Below, in pieces: positions 9,622 through 18,447 of a stretch of 64,000 nucleotides of DNA; position 1 is the first letter of the stretch, and every line of letters begins with the position of its first letter. A model generated the notes under the pieces. That model saw only the letters and a program-made list of their open reading frames with translations, made no database searches and was not told the origin of the DNA. The stretch is from Tuwongella immobilis (GTDB taxonomy: Bacteria > Planctomycetota > Planctomycetia > Gemmatales > Gemmataceae): NCBI RefSeq assembly GCF_901538355.1, contig NZ_LR593887.1, positions 2,518,920 through 2,582,919 on the forward strand, in the 5' to 3' direction. A program made the position numbers and the translations under genes.

Positions 9622-10527
9622 ATGGCCAACCCGACGTATCGCTACCTGGATCCTGTTGCACTGGGGCAACTCAAAAACCTGGCGTTGGCCGCGCGGCGCG
9701 TGGTGGAAGGATTCTATGCGGGGCAGCATCGCAGTCCCGCCAAGGGCTATTCCATCGAGTTTGCCGAGCATCGCGAATACACGCCCGGTGTCGATCCGCG
9801 CCACCTCGATTGGCGTGTCTACGGGCGACGGGACAAGCTCTACGTCAAGCAGTACGAAGAAGAAACCAGCCTGCGCTGTTATCTGATTGTGGATAAATCT
9901 GCGTCGATGGGATATCGCGGCAGCGCTGCCCGACTCTCGAAGTTGGAATACGCATCCTTTTTAGCCGCAACGCTTTCCGTGCTCATGGCCCAACAGCATG
10001 ATGCCGTTGGATTGGTGACCGTGGATGACCGCATCCGCACCCGGTTGCCAGCGCGACAAGGAACGGCTCATCTGCAGACCATCATGAAGACGCTCGAGGC
10101 CAACTCCCCGGGTGAATCCACGAGTTTGAGCAAACACCTGCACGAATTGGCCGAGACGCTCCAGAAACGGGCGTTGATGGTCATTTTGTCGGATCTGTTC
10201 GATGATCCCAAGGAACTGGTCGCCGCGTTTCAGCATCTTCGGCACAATCGCAACGAAGTGATTGTCCTGCAAACGCTCGATCCCGATGAAGTGCATTTCC
10301 CGTTCGATGACATTACCCGCATCGAAGATATGGAAACCGGGCGCGATGTGGTCAGTGATCCGCAGGCGTTTCGCAAGGCCTATCTGGAGGCGCTGCAAAC
10401 GCATTTGCAGACGATTCAAGCCGGTTGCACGCGTGCCCAGATTGATTTGGCGTTGGCCCAGACCGATGAACCTTTCGAGCGGTTTCTGGGGAATTTTCTG
10501 GTGAAACGACAATCCTACCACGGATAA
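9622..10527 (+). CDS. DUF58 domain protein with MIDAS site
   Basis: 301 aa. The DUF58 hallmark EYTPGVDPRHLDWRVYGRRD lies at residues 52-71, followed by LYVKQYEEET. A VWA-like metal site D91-K-S93-A-S95 sits in LIVDKSASMGYRG. Conserved patterns such as LVTVDDRIRTRLPARQG and LSDLFDDPKELVAAFQHLRHNRNEVIVL are typical. No membrane segment is apparent. DUF58 proteins are standard partners of MoxR ATPases. The next gene starts only 3 bp after the stop. Start chosen at ATG 9622, 19 bp after the preceding stop. Confidence 0.92.
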   Translation: MANPTYRYLDPVALGQLKNLALAARRVVEGFYAGQHRSPAKGYSIEFAEHREYTPGVDPRHLDWRVYGRRDKLYVKQYEEETSLRCYLIVDKSASMGYRGSAARLSKLEYASFLAATLSVLMAQQHDAVGLVTVDDRIRTRLPARQGTAHLQTIMKTLEANSPGESTSLSKHLHELAETLQKRALMVILSDLFDDPKELVAAFQHLRHNRNEVIVLQTLDPDEVHFPFDDITRIEDMETGRDVVSDPQAFRKAYLEALQTHLQTIQAGCTRAQIDLALAQTDEPFERFLGNFLVKRQSYHG

Positions 10528-10530
10528 GCC

Positions 10531-12825
10531 ATGAGTTTCCTGGGCATCACCTTCCTCAGTCCGATGTTTCTGGCGGGGCTTCTCTCGGCGGCAATTCCGC
10601 TGGTGATCCACCTCAGCCGCTCGCGCCGCACCAAGACCCTGCGATTTTCCACGACGCGCTTTTTCAATGATCAATTTCTGCGTTCGTATCGCATGAGTCG
10701 TTTGAAAGAAATTTGGCTGTTGCTCTGTCGCATGGCGTTATTCGCACTGCTGGCGATGGCGTTGGCCCGGCCATTGGTGCTGCCGCAAGGTTCGCCAACC
10801 CTTCTGGGCGGATCGCGGGCTGTGGTGCTGGTCGTGGATACTTCCGCCAGTATGGGCGCACGCGACGGCGAACAGACACTGCTCGACCGCGCGAAACGGG
10901 CGAGCCGGGAGATTCTCGAAACCCTCCGCGAAGGCGATGTCGCCAACGTCATCGAATCCGTTCGCCGCGATGCTGGCCCACTTGTGCAGTTCCCCGAAAT
11001 GACACCACAATTGGGCGACTTGCGACAATCGATCGATCAACTTGAGGTGCGCGACTTGGGCACCGATCTTCGCGCCGCTCTGGAACGTGCCGAACTGTTG
11101 TTGCGTGGCTCACCTGCAACTAGCAAGGAAATTTATCTGCTCAGCGATTTCCAAGATGCGGGATGGGACAATTCCGAAGCCGAAGGGCAGTCCGCCGGCT
11201 CCGATTGTTCGGTGACCTGGGTGCGAATCCAGCCCCAACAGCCGGAAAATCTGTCGATAACCGCCGTTCAGTATGGCTCCGCTCGTCCGATGATCGGTGT
11301 CCCGTTCGAAATCAAGCCCTTTGTCGTCTTTCAAGGCAGTCGCACTCAGGCGACCGTGCGATTGATCGTCGATGGCAAACCCGTCGCCGAGCGCACCCTG
11401 GAACGCACCTCGACTACCGCTTGGGCCACGCCGCGGTTCCATGTCAGTTTCGCAACCGCTGGTTGGCATTCGGGTTACGTCGAAGTCGATGATCCGCAAC
11501 TCCCGCAAGATAACCGCCGCTATTTTGCCTTGGAAGTGCTCGACTCGGTGAAGTTGCTCGCCGTCAACGGGGCACCATCCAGCATCGCCGAGCAAGATGA
11601 GTTGTTCTTTCTGAAGGCTGCATTGCGAGCGACCGATCGAGAATCGGGCCGGAGTTCCTTCGAGATCGCCACCGTTTCGACGGGCGAATTCATCGGCAAA
11701 GATTTGGCAGCCCTGCGTGAATTTCCGTTGATCGTATTGGCGAACGTGGAAGCGTTGCCGGTGCCAATTGTCGAGAAACTCGAGCAATATGTCGATTCGG
11801 GTGGCCGGTTGCTGGTCATTCTCGGCGATCGGGTGATTCCGGGGGCATATGCCGAAGCGCTGGCGGCACCGGGGCGGCTACATGGTGGCTTACTGCCCGG
11901 AAAGTTGACGCGGCTGGTTGGTGATCCGCGTGGCTCGGAGAATTTCGCCAGCATTGGCGATGTCAACGCCGATGTCGTTGCGGTGGCAGCGTTTGCGGAT
12001 CCGAAGTTTGGGAATCTGAACACGGTTCGGTTGAAGGCGTACTGGCAATTCGATTCGGGCGATTGGCCGATCTGGATGAAGTCGAGCAATGGCGATCCGC
12101 TGCTGGTCGAAAAGCCGTTTGGCCAAGGTGCGGTGCTGCTCTGTGCGTTTCCCGTGGATCGCGATTGGAGCAATTTCCCGGTGCGGCCCGCGTTTTTACC
12201 GTGGACGCACCGAATCGTCGGCTACCTGGCGCAGGATTCTCGCGGTGGGCAATCGTTTGCGCAATCCGGGGAGACGCTCATCGTGCCGACTTCGCTGCCG
12301 GGGACCGCGCCGATGATCGGCAAAGCGCCGAATCCGGACGGGCAGCCGGGCACGACCCCGATTTATCCCGAACCGGCGATCGATGATTCGCAGCGTCTCG
12401 AGATTCGCAATATCGAACCGATTGGCGTCTATTCCTTCGCCCGTGCGGATGCACCGGATCGGCCGATTTTGGTGGCGGTGAATCTGGAAAGCTACGAATC
12501 GGAACTGAATTATCTCGACCGATGGTTTGCCGAGCAATCGCCGGAAGTCGAACCCCGCCAAGCGGTTGAGTCGGGACTGCGGAAGCTGCTGCCGAGTTAC
12601 CCGGCGGAAATGGTCCGCTACGTGGCCGACGCCGAATCAGTCGCCGAGGCGGCATCCACGGCCCGGCGAGGTGTGAAATTGTGGGATTTGGTGTTGATGG
12701 TGGTGCTGGCATTGGCGTTACTCGAGCCATTTGTCGCCAACTGGATTAGCGCCAAACATTACGGCAAACCGACCGAATTGGCGGAAGCCCGACCCGTCCG
12801 CGGAAGCCAGGGAGCCGCATCATGA
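10531..12825 (+). CDS. BatA-like N-terminal membrane protein with VWA domain
   Basis: 764 aa. The BatA N-terminal signature FLSPMFLAGLLSAAIPLVIHLSRSRR (in part, residues 8-33) gives a first membrane helix and RR-rich loop. A second helix is at about 61-80. The MIDAS sequence D103-T-S-A-S107 starts the VWA domain. A long beta-rich middle region and a GATase-like segment (RLLVILGDRV) follow. A C-terminal transmembrane helix lies at about 722-742. The protein thus resembles BatA/BatB-type proteins but is larger. It overlaps the following VWA gene by 4 bp. Localisation is in the membrane with most of the mass in the periplasm, by inference from the topology. Confidence 0.88.
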   Translation: MSFLGITFLSPMFLAGLLSAAIPLVIHLSRSRRTKTLRFSTTRFFNDQFLRSYRMSRLKEIWLLLCRMALFALLAMALARPLVLPQGSPTLLGGSRAVVLVVDTSASMGARDGEQTLLDRAKRASREILETLREGDVANVIESVRRDAGPLVQFPEMTPQLGDLRQSIDQLEVRDLGTDLRAALERAELLLRGSPATSKEIYLLSDFQDAGWDNSEAEGQSAGSDCSVTWVRIQPQQPENLSITAVQYGSARPMIGVPFEIKPFVVFQGSRTQATVRLIVDGKPVAERTLERTSTTAWATPRFHVSFATAGWHSGYVEVDDPQLPQDNRRYFALEVLDSVKLLAVNGAPSSIAEQDELFFLKAALRATDRESGRSSFEIATVSTGEFIGKDLAALREFPLIVLANVEALPVPIVEKLEQYVDSGGRLLVILGDRVIPGAYAEALAAPGRLHGGLLPGKLTRLVGDPRGSENFASIGDVNADVVAVAAFADPKFGNLNTVRLKAYWQFDSGDWPIWMKSSNGDPLLVEKPFGQGAVLLCAFPVDRDWSNFPVRPAFLPWTHRIVGYLAQDSRGGQSFAQSGETLIVPTSLPGTAPMIGKAPNPDGQPGTTPIYPEPAIDDSQRLEIRNIEPIGVYSFARADAPDRPILVAVNLESYESELNYLDRWFAEQSPEVEPRQAVESGLRKLLPSYPAEMVRYVADAESVAEAASTARRGVKLWDLVLMVVLALALLEPFVANWISAKHYGKPTELAEARPVRGSQGAAS

Positions 12826-15044
12826 TCGTCGCATCATTCACCTTGGATTCGTTCGTTTCCCCGTGGCCGTGGCTGCTGGCAATCGTGGCCATTGCGGCGA
12901 TTCTCGTGGCGACCTATGCGGGCATCGTCCGCCGTTCGGGGCGTCGGATCGGCTGGATGCTGTTGGGGTTGCGCTCGTTTGGCATTCTGTTGCTACTACT
13001 CGCATTGGCCAAACCGACTTGGACCACCACCCGCGAAGTGGTCGAGCCGGGCCGACTGGCGGTGATCGTCGATGACTCGCAATCGATGTCGCTGACCGAT
13101 ACCGGTACCACCAGCCGATTCGAGCAAGCGACGACAGCGGCGCAATCGTTGCAAACCCTTGCTGAGCAGAAGTTTGGCTCGAAGTTGATGCTCGATTGGT
13201 ACGACATTCAGGGCCGCAAAATCGACGGGGCATTGCCGACGGAAGCCAAGGCCGAGCGGACCGACCTGGGGCGTGCGGTGCGGGAAGTGGCCAGCAAAGC
13301 CCGCTCGCAACCGCTGGCGGGAATCGCCCTGATTTCCGACGGCATGGATACGGTCGGTCGCAGTGATTTTCAGGATCTCGGCAATCTGCCGGTGCCGGTG
13401 TATGCGATGTTGTTTCCGCTCCAGACCGATTCTGGCACGTTGGATCTGGCGATGCGGAAACTCCCGGTCCCGCCGCGAGCGCTGGTGAATAACGAAATCC
13501 CGATTCAGGTGCCGCTCTTGAAAGTCGGTGGCTCGGCGGTGACGGCAACCGTGTCGCTGCATCGTGGAACGGAAGTCGTGGCCACGCAAGAAGTTGCGAT
13601 GCCAGCCGGGAATGCGGATCAACTCGTGACCATTCGTTGGACACCGACTCAGCCTGGCACGTTTCGGCTGACGGCGCGGGTGGCCGCGAATCAGCCCGAA
13701 CCCGTGCTGACGAATAACGCCGAAGCGGTGGATGTGCAGGTGGACGGCGAGCCGATTCGGATTGTCTACCTGGAAGGCGGGCTGCGGTGGGAATCGCGCT
13801 ATTTGCTGGATCATCTGCGGAATGACCCGGATATTCGCCTGGAGACGCTCTTGCGGGTGGTCAATCCGGAGCGTGCCGCGACGAAACTGCCGGAAACGCT
13901 CACACCCGAACGATTGGCTCAGACAGATATCGTGATTTTGGGGGATGTCGAGGCGAAATTTCTTTCCGATGCGGAGCAATCCGCGCTGTTAGCATGGTTG
14001 GATGGGAAGAATCACGCGCTGCTGACCTTGGGCGGGTATCGAAGTTTCGGTGCGGAAGGCTGGGCCACGTCGAAGTTGGCCGGGGTGATGCCGGTGAATC
14101 TGCCGCGAAGTGAGCCGTTTCAGCGTGAAGGTCGATTCTCACTGACGCTGACCGACGATGGGCGGCGGCACCCGGCGTTTGCGTTGAGCGATGACCGCAC
14201 CGCGGATGCCGAAACCTGGACGCAACAGGGCGAACTCGAAGGAATTTCGCTGGTTGGAACCGCCAAGCCTGGCGCGACGGTGCTGGCGGTGCATCCGGGA
14301 TTGAGCGTGGAAAATGCACCGGCGGTGGTGGCGGCGTGGCAGCCCATCGGCGCGGGCAGCAAGAGTGTGCTGTTCACCGGCGATACGACCTGGCGATGGA
14401 GCCGATTGCCGCGGCTGATTGGTCGCAACGATACGCTGTACTCCCGATTTTGGAGCCAAATGCTGCGCTGGATGGCCGGTCGAGATGGGGACGATACTCG
14501 GCCGTTGTTGCGCGTGGCGACCGATCGTGTCGGCTACGAGCCGGGCAAGCCGGTGGCGGTGACCGTCTCGCGGATGCCACGATCGGGAAATGATCTTTCG
14601 GATAGTCAGGTTGCGGTCGAAATCCGATCACCCGATGGCAAACCGATGCCGCTCACCGTGCAGAATTCATCCGCGAATCCAGACGAATTCACCGCGCAAT
14701 TTACGCCGACGAATGGCGGCCGCTTTCAAGTTGGGGCCACGCTGACGGCGGCGGGCAAACTCCTGGCGAATGCCGATACTGAGATTCTCGTGCAATCGTC
14801 CGCTTTGGAGTTGGCCGATCCGCGAACGAACCCTGCGAATCTGGAAGCGATTGCTCGGTTGACGCGCGGTAAGGCGGTGCCCATCAGCGATCCGGCCGCG
14901 TTGGTCAACGAATTGGCACCGCGAGAACGTCGCACCATGCAGGTGTCTCGTGCCGAATTTTGGAATTCGCCGGTGTTGTTTCTCGGGTTTTTGGTGGCGG
15001 TCACGGTCGAGTGGCTGATTCGGCGTCGCAATCACATGGTTTGA
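12822..15044 (+). CDS. Second membrane-anchored VWA / GATase-like protein
   Basis: 740 aa. Two N-terminal helices (residues about 15-35 and 45-64). The MIDAS D84-D-S86-Q-S88 begins the VWA domain. A beta-sandwich-like section, then RIVYLEGGLRWESRYLLDHL, VILGDVEAKFL and LLTLGGYRSFG, mark a GATase-like fold. A C-terminal helix (FLGFLVAVTVEWLI) ends the protein. Motif order and spacing match the 800-aa protein at 1891-4293, so the two are paralogues in the same cluster. It overlaps the BatA-like gene by 4 bp, and the coiled-coil gene starts 31 bp after its stop. Role unknown; probable membrane partner of the MoxR/DUF58 module. Confidence 0.82.
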   Translation: MIVASFTLDSFVSPWPWLLAIVAIAAILVATYAGIVRRSGRRIGWMLLGLRSFGILLLLLALAKPTWTTTREVVEPGRLAVIVDDSQSMSLTDTGTTSRFEQATTAAQSLQTLAEQKFGSKLMLDWYDIQGRKIDGALPTEAKAERTDLGRAVREVASKARSQPLAGIALISDGMDTVGRSDFQDLGNLPVPVYAMLFPLQTDSGTLDLAMRKLPVPPRALVNNEIPIQVPLLKVGGSAVTATVSLHRGTEVVATQEVAMPAGNADQLVTIRWTPTQPGTFRLTARVAANQPEPVLTNNAEAVDVQVDGEPIRIVYLEGGLRWESRYLLDHLRNDPDIRLETLLRVVNPERAATKLPETLTPERLAQTDIVILGDVEAKFLSDAEQSALLAWLDGKNHALLTLGGYRSFGAEGWATSKLAGVMPVNLPRSEPFQREGRFSLTLTDDGRRHPAFALSDDRTADAETWTQQGELEGISLVGTAKPGATVLAVHPGLSVENAPAVVAAWQPIGAGSKSVLFTGDTTWRWSRLPRLIGRNDTLYSRFWSQMLRWMAGRDGDDTRPLLRVATDRVGYEPGKPVAVTVSRMPRSGNDLSDSQVAVEIRSPDGKPMPLTVQNSSANPDEFTAQFTPTNGGRFQVGATLTAAGKLLANADTEILVQSSALELADPRTNPANLEAIARLTRGKAVPISDPAALVNELAPRERRTMQVSRAEFWNSPVLFLGFLVAVTVEWLIRRRNHMV

Positions 15045-15075
15045 TGCGTTCACGCAGGTTTCGAGGGGGCAAGAC

Positions 15076-18000
15076 ATGGGTTCCACAGTTGCCTATGCAC
15101 AACTCATGGCCGCACTCACGGAGTTGCGACGCGCTTGGAAACGTCGCCAACTGCTGATTGGTGCGCTGCAAACGCTGACGATTGCCGCGGGGCTGCTGCT
15201 CATTGGTACGCTCATCGATACCTTGTTTCGCGTGAGCGATGTCGGCCGCGTCGTGATCTTTTTAGGAATGCTGTTGGGCTGCGTGGGGGCGTTGCTCAAT
15301 GGGGTGGTCCGGCCGCTGATGGAGGATCGCCGCGACGATTTCTTTGCGATGCTGATCGAAGAAAAACATCCCGAATTGCGAAATCGGCTCATCAACGCGC
15401 TCCAACTGGGGCGTGCGAACGAGCCGGGGCAATCGGAGGTGCTGGTTGATCGGATCGTCCATGATGCCGCCCAAGCGACCAGCGAAATCGAGGTGCGTTC
15501 GTCACTGGAATGGGACACATTCCGACGGGTGATGATGCGGCTGGGTGTGGTGGTGGCGATGGTGACGGTGGCGAGCGTTCTGATTGGGCCACGATGGCTG
15601 ACCGCGATGCAGCGGCTGCTGCTGCCCTGGCAGGAATTGCCGCCGTTCACGGCGACGCGGATTCTGGATGCGGATGTGCAGCCGGGCGATACGCGAGTGC
15701 CCGAAAATGATCCGGTGATGATCCGTGTGCAGGTGCAGGGGGAGATTCCTGCGGAGGCGGAATTGATCCGCGAAGCAGCTGATGGCACGCTGCAACGGGT
15801 TCCCATGCAAGTGGATGCGGAGAATCCTGCGCGATTTCGGGCGGCACTGACCGGGGGCGATCAGTCGTACCGCTATCGCATTGTCGCCGGGGATGGGCAA
15901 TCGCGCTGGTTCGAGGTGACGGTGATTCGTCGCCCGCAGATTGTTGCGCTGCATCTGACCGAGCGATTGCCGGATTATGCCGGAGCGACCGAGACCGTGA
16001 AGCGGAATATCACGGGAGAGATTGCAGCGATTCCCGGCACGCGAATCACCTTGGAAATGGAGTCGAGCAAGCCGTTGAAGTCCGCCCAAATGCGGCTTCG
16101 CGGGGAGCTGCCGCCGATTGCCATGACCTCGGCGGGGGATGCCAAGCGCTGGTCGGCGTCGTTCGTGATCTGGGCATCGGACGCGACGGGAAATCCGATT
16201 GGGAATGGGGGGGATGCGCTGCCTGTGGTGGTCGCGCCCACCGATTATCAGATTCGCATTCTGGATACCGATGGCATTGCCAACTACACGGAATCGACCA
16301 CCGAGCGACCGACGGCGATGGAGCCGTTGTGGCGACCGATTCAGCGGCTGCGCGATGGATTGCCGACGGTGACGCTGGTGATGCCCGGCGACGCTGGGGC
16401 GTGGGTGGCGGCCCGCGATCAACGGCTGATGCCCGGCCAGAATCCGACGTTGGCAATCGAAGCACGCGATGATCGTGGATTGGATTCGGTCGCGGTGATG
16501 GGGCAAATCGCCGATCGATCGCCGCAAGTGCTGATGCAGCAACCGATTGCGGCGGGTATTGCGGAGAGCGGGCGCGTGCCGATTCCGTTGGACTTGGCGA
16601 AACTCGGGGCCAAGCCTGGCGAGCGCGTGCTGCTTTGGGGCGTTGCCACGGATCGCAATTCGATCACCGGGCCGGGGCGAAGCGAATCTCGCAAGATTGC
16701 CCTGACCATCGTGGCGACGGATCAACTCAGCGAACGATTGAAAGTGTCGCTGGGGAACTTCATCGTGATTCTTGAAGAATTGATTCGGTTGCAGTCGGAA
16801 AATCGCACGCAAACGCAGTTGGCGCGGCCAGCGGATGAGCTGGCGGAGGCCAAGCCAGGCAAGCTGTTTGCGCCGCTGATTCGGCGGGAGATGGAAATTC
16901 GGCGAATGACCAACACACTCGCCCGCACCATGGAGCAAGACGCGCTGCGGATTCCGTCGCTGATTGTCGAGTTGGATGGGCTGCATCGCGGGCCGATGGC
17001 GGAAGTGCAGAAGCTGTTGGAACAAGCGGCGGATAGCCAGGCGATGAAGGCGATCGAATTCAAAGAGGCGAGTTTGCCGATTCAAGATCGGATTCTCGAA
17101 TCGCTCAAGGGGATGCTGGCCCGCTTGCAGAAGAACGAAGAGGCCCGCAAAACGCTCACGCGATTGAGCAAAGAAGACAAAGCGGCGCATCAGAAATTGA
17201 CCGAGCAGATGACGGAAATCATCAAAAATCTCAATACGCATGTGCAGGATGCAACCGAATTGGCCAGCGGCTTTGAGCGACTGCCGAAAAAGCAAGTCGA
17301 TGAACTCAAAGAAGAAAAACTAAAGGCCATGAACGAGCTGGAAGAATTCACCCGGCGCACGAAAAAATGGACCGAAGGATCGGTCAACGAAATGACCAAA
17401 CTGGGCAACGGCTTTGTGGACGATTTCGGCATGCGGAAAGATGTCAACCGCATCTACGAAGAGATTGAAGCGAAAGCCCGTGGCAAAGCGGAAAAGCTGG
17501 AAGTGGCCGCGGAGGATCTCGGCGTCGGGCTGGCGACGAAAATGAAGGAAGATTTGGAGATGTGGCTGCCCGACGCGGCGGATAGCGTCAAATGGGTGCA
17601 AGAAGAACCGATTCAACAGAAGCCGCTGAATGTTCCGGAGATGCCGTTGCCGGATAAATTGCAAGATTTGATCGGCGATTTGCTCCAAAAGGCGGATGAA
17701 TTCGATGAAGAGGCGGACGATGTCACCTCCGCGTGGATGGATAACCTGGATCAGGCGGGTTGGGGGGTGAGTGATGGGCCGATTTCGTCGTTCTCCGCGA
17801 AGGGGAAAACCGGGAACGACCAGCCGAATAATCACGAAGTGAGCGGTCGTTCTGGCGATGGCCGACGTGGGAAGTCGTCGGGGCAGATGGTCGGCGACAC
17901 GGCCCGAGCGCTGCCCGGTCGAAAGACCCCGGCGCGGGTTGGCAATGAACGCTACGAACCGGGGCAACTCAAGCAGGAAGGGCAACAAGATCCCGGTGGC

Positions 18001-18447
18001 GCGACCGGTGGTGGCAAGAAAGCCGGGGCCGGTCGGCAAGGTCTGCAGGGGGGCACACCGCCGGACATCACCAAAGACTTGGGCCGACTCAACGCCAAAC
18101 AAGCTGGTATGCGGGAAAAGATGGAAAATGTCGCCCGCAAGCTCGAAGAACAGGGCTATTCCAGCGTGCGGATTCGCGAAGCGATGGAGCTGATGAAGGC
18201 GATGGATCAGGATTTGCGCGATCGCCGATACGATGATGCGGCCCGAAAACGCCAGGATATGCTGCAATCGCTTCGCTCGGCAGCGGTACAGGCCGACCCG
18301 ACTCGGCGCAGTCTGAGCAATAATCGCAATTTGCCCCCGGAATTGCGAGATGAGATTCTGCAATCCAGCGAAGATGGCTACCCGGCGGGATACGAAGAGT
18401 TGATGCGGAATTACTTCCAATCGCTGTCCAATTCCCCATCGAAATGA
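15076..18447 (+). CDS. Large membrane protein with coiled-coil C-terminal half (DUF4175-like)
   Basis: 1123 aa. Two hydrophobic helices at about residues 25-50 and 56-78, and a third at about 152-171, anchor the N-terminus. Beta-rich domains follow to about residue 520 and resemble the DUF4175-type layout, although I assign that family only tentatively. From about 560 to 860 the chain is mostly charged helix and predicted coiled coil. A Gly/Lys/Gln-rich disordered linker (about 900-1010) precedes a C-terminal helical domain ending LPPELRDEILQ...GYEELMRNYFQ. That ending matches the protein at 1-1794. The stop overlaps the next start (ATGA). Probably a structural component of the envelope cluster. 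Confidence 0.78.
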   Translation: MGSTVAYAQLMAALTELRRAWKRRQLLIGALQTLTIAAGLLLIGTLIDTLFRVSDVGRVVIFLGMLLGCVGALLNGVVRPLMEDRRDDFFAMLIEEKHPELRNRLINALQLGRANEPGQSEVLVDRIVHDAAQATSEIEVRSSLEWDTFRRVMMRLGVVVAMVTVASVLIGPRWLTAMQRLLLPWQELPPFTATRILDADVQPGDTRVPENDPVMIRVQVQGEIPAEAELIREAADGTLQRVPMQVDAENPARFRAALTGGDQSYRYRIVAGDGQSRWFEVTVIRRPQIVALHLTERLPDYAGATETVKRNITGEIAAIPGTRITLEMESSKPLKSAQMRLRGELPPIAMTSAGDAKRWSASFVIWASDATGNPIGNGGDALPVVVAPTDYQIRILDTDGIANYTESTTERPTAMEPLWRPIQRLRDGLPTVTLVMPGDAGAWVAARDQRLMPGQNPTLAIEARDDRGLDSVAVMGQIADRSPQVLMQQPIAAGIAESGRVPIPLDLAKLGAKPGERVLLWGVATDRNSITGPGRSESRKIALTIVATDQLSERLKVSLGNFIVILEELIRLQSENRTQTQLARPADELAEAKPGKLFAPLIRREMEIRRMTNTLARTMEQDALRIPSLIVELDGLHRGPMAEVQKLLEQAADSQAMKAIEFKEASLPIQDRILESLKGMLARLQKNEEARKTLTRLSKEDKAAHQKLTEQMTEIIKNLNTHVQDATELASGFERLPKKQVDELKEEKLKAMNELEEFTRRTKKWTEGSVNEMTKLGNGFVDDFGMRKDVNRIYEEIEAKARGKAEKLEVAAEDLGVGLATKMKEDLEMWLPDAADSVKWVQEEPIQQKPLNVPEMPLPDKLQDLIGDLLQKADEFDEEADDVTSAWMDNLDQAGWGVSDGPISSFSAKGKTGNDQPNNHEVSGRSGDGRRGKSSGQMVGDTARALPGRKTPARVGNERYEPGQLKQEGQQDPGGATGGGKKAGAGRQGLQGGTPPDITKDLGRLNAKQAGMREKMENVARKLEEQGYSSVRIREAMELMKAMDQDLRDRRYDDAARKRQDMLQSLRSAAVQADPTRRSLSNNRNLPPELRDEILQSSEDGYPAGYEELMRNYFQSLSNSPSK

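Noticed and set aside
15502-17295. 600-residue minus-strand open frame inside the large coiled-coil gene
   Set aside because: The His-, Arg- and Gln-rich composition is typical of antisense reading of a GC-rich gene; no start signal or domain.
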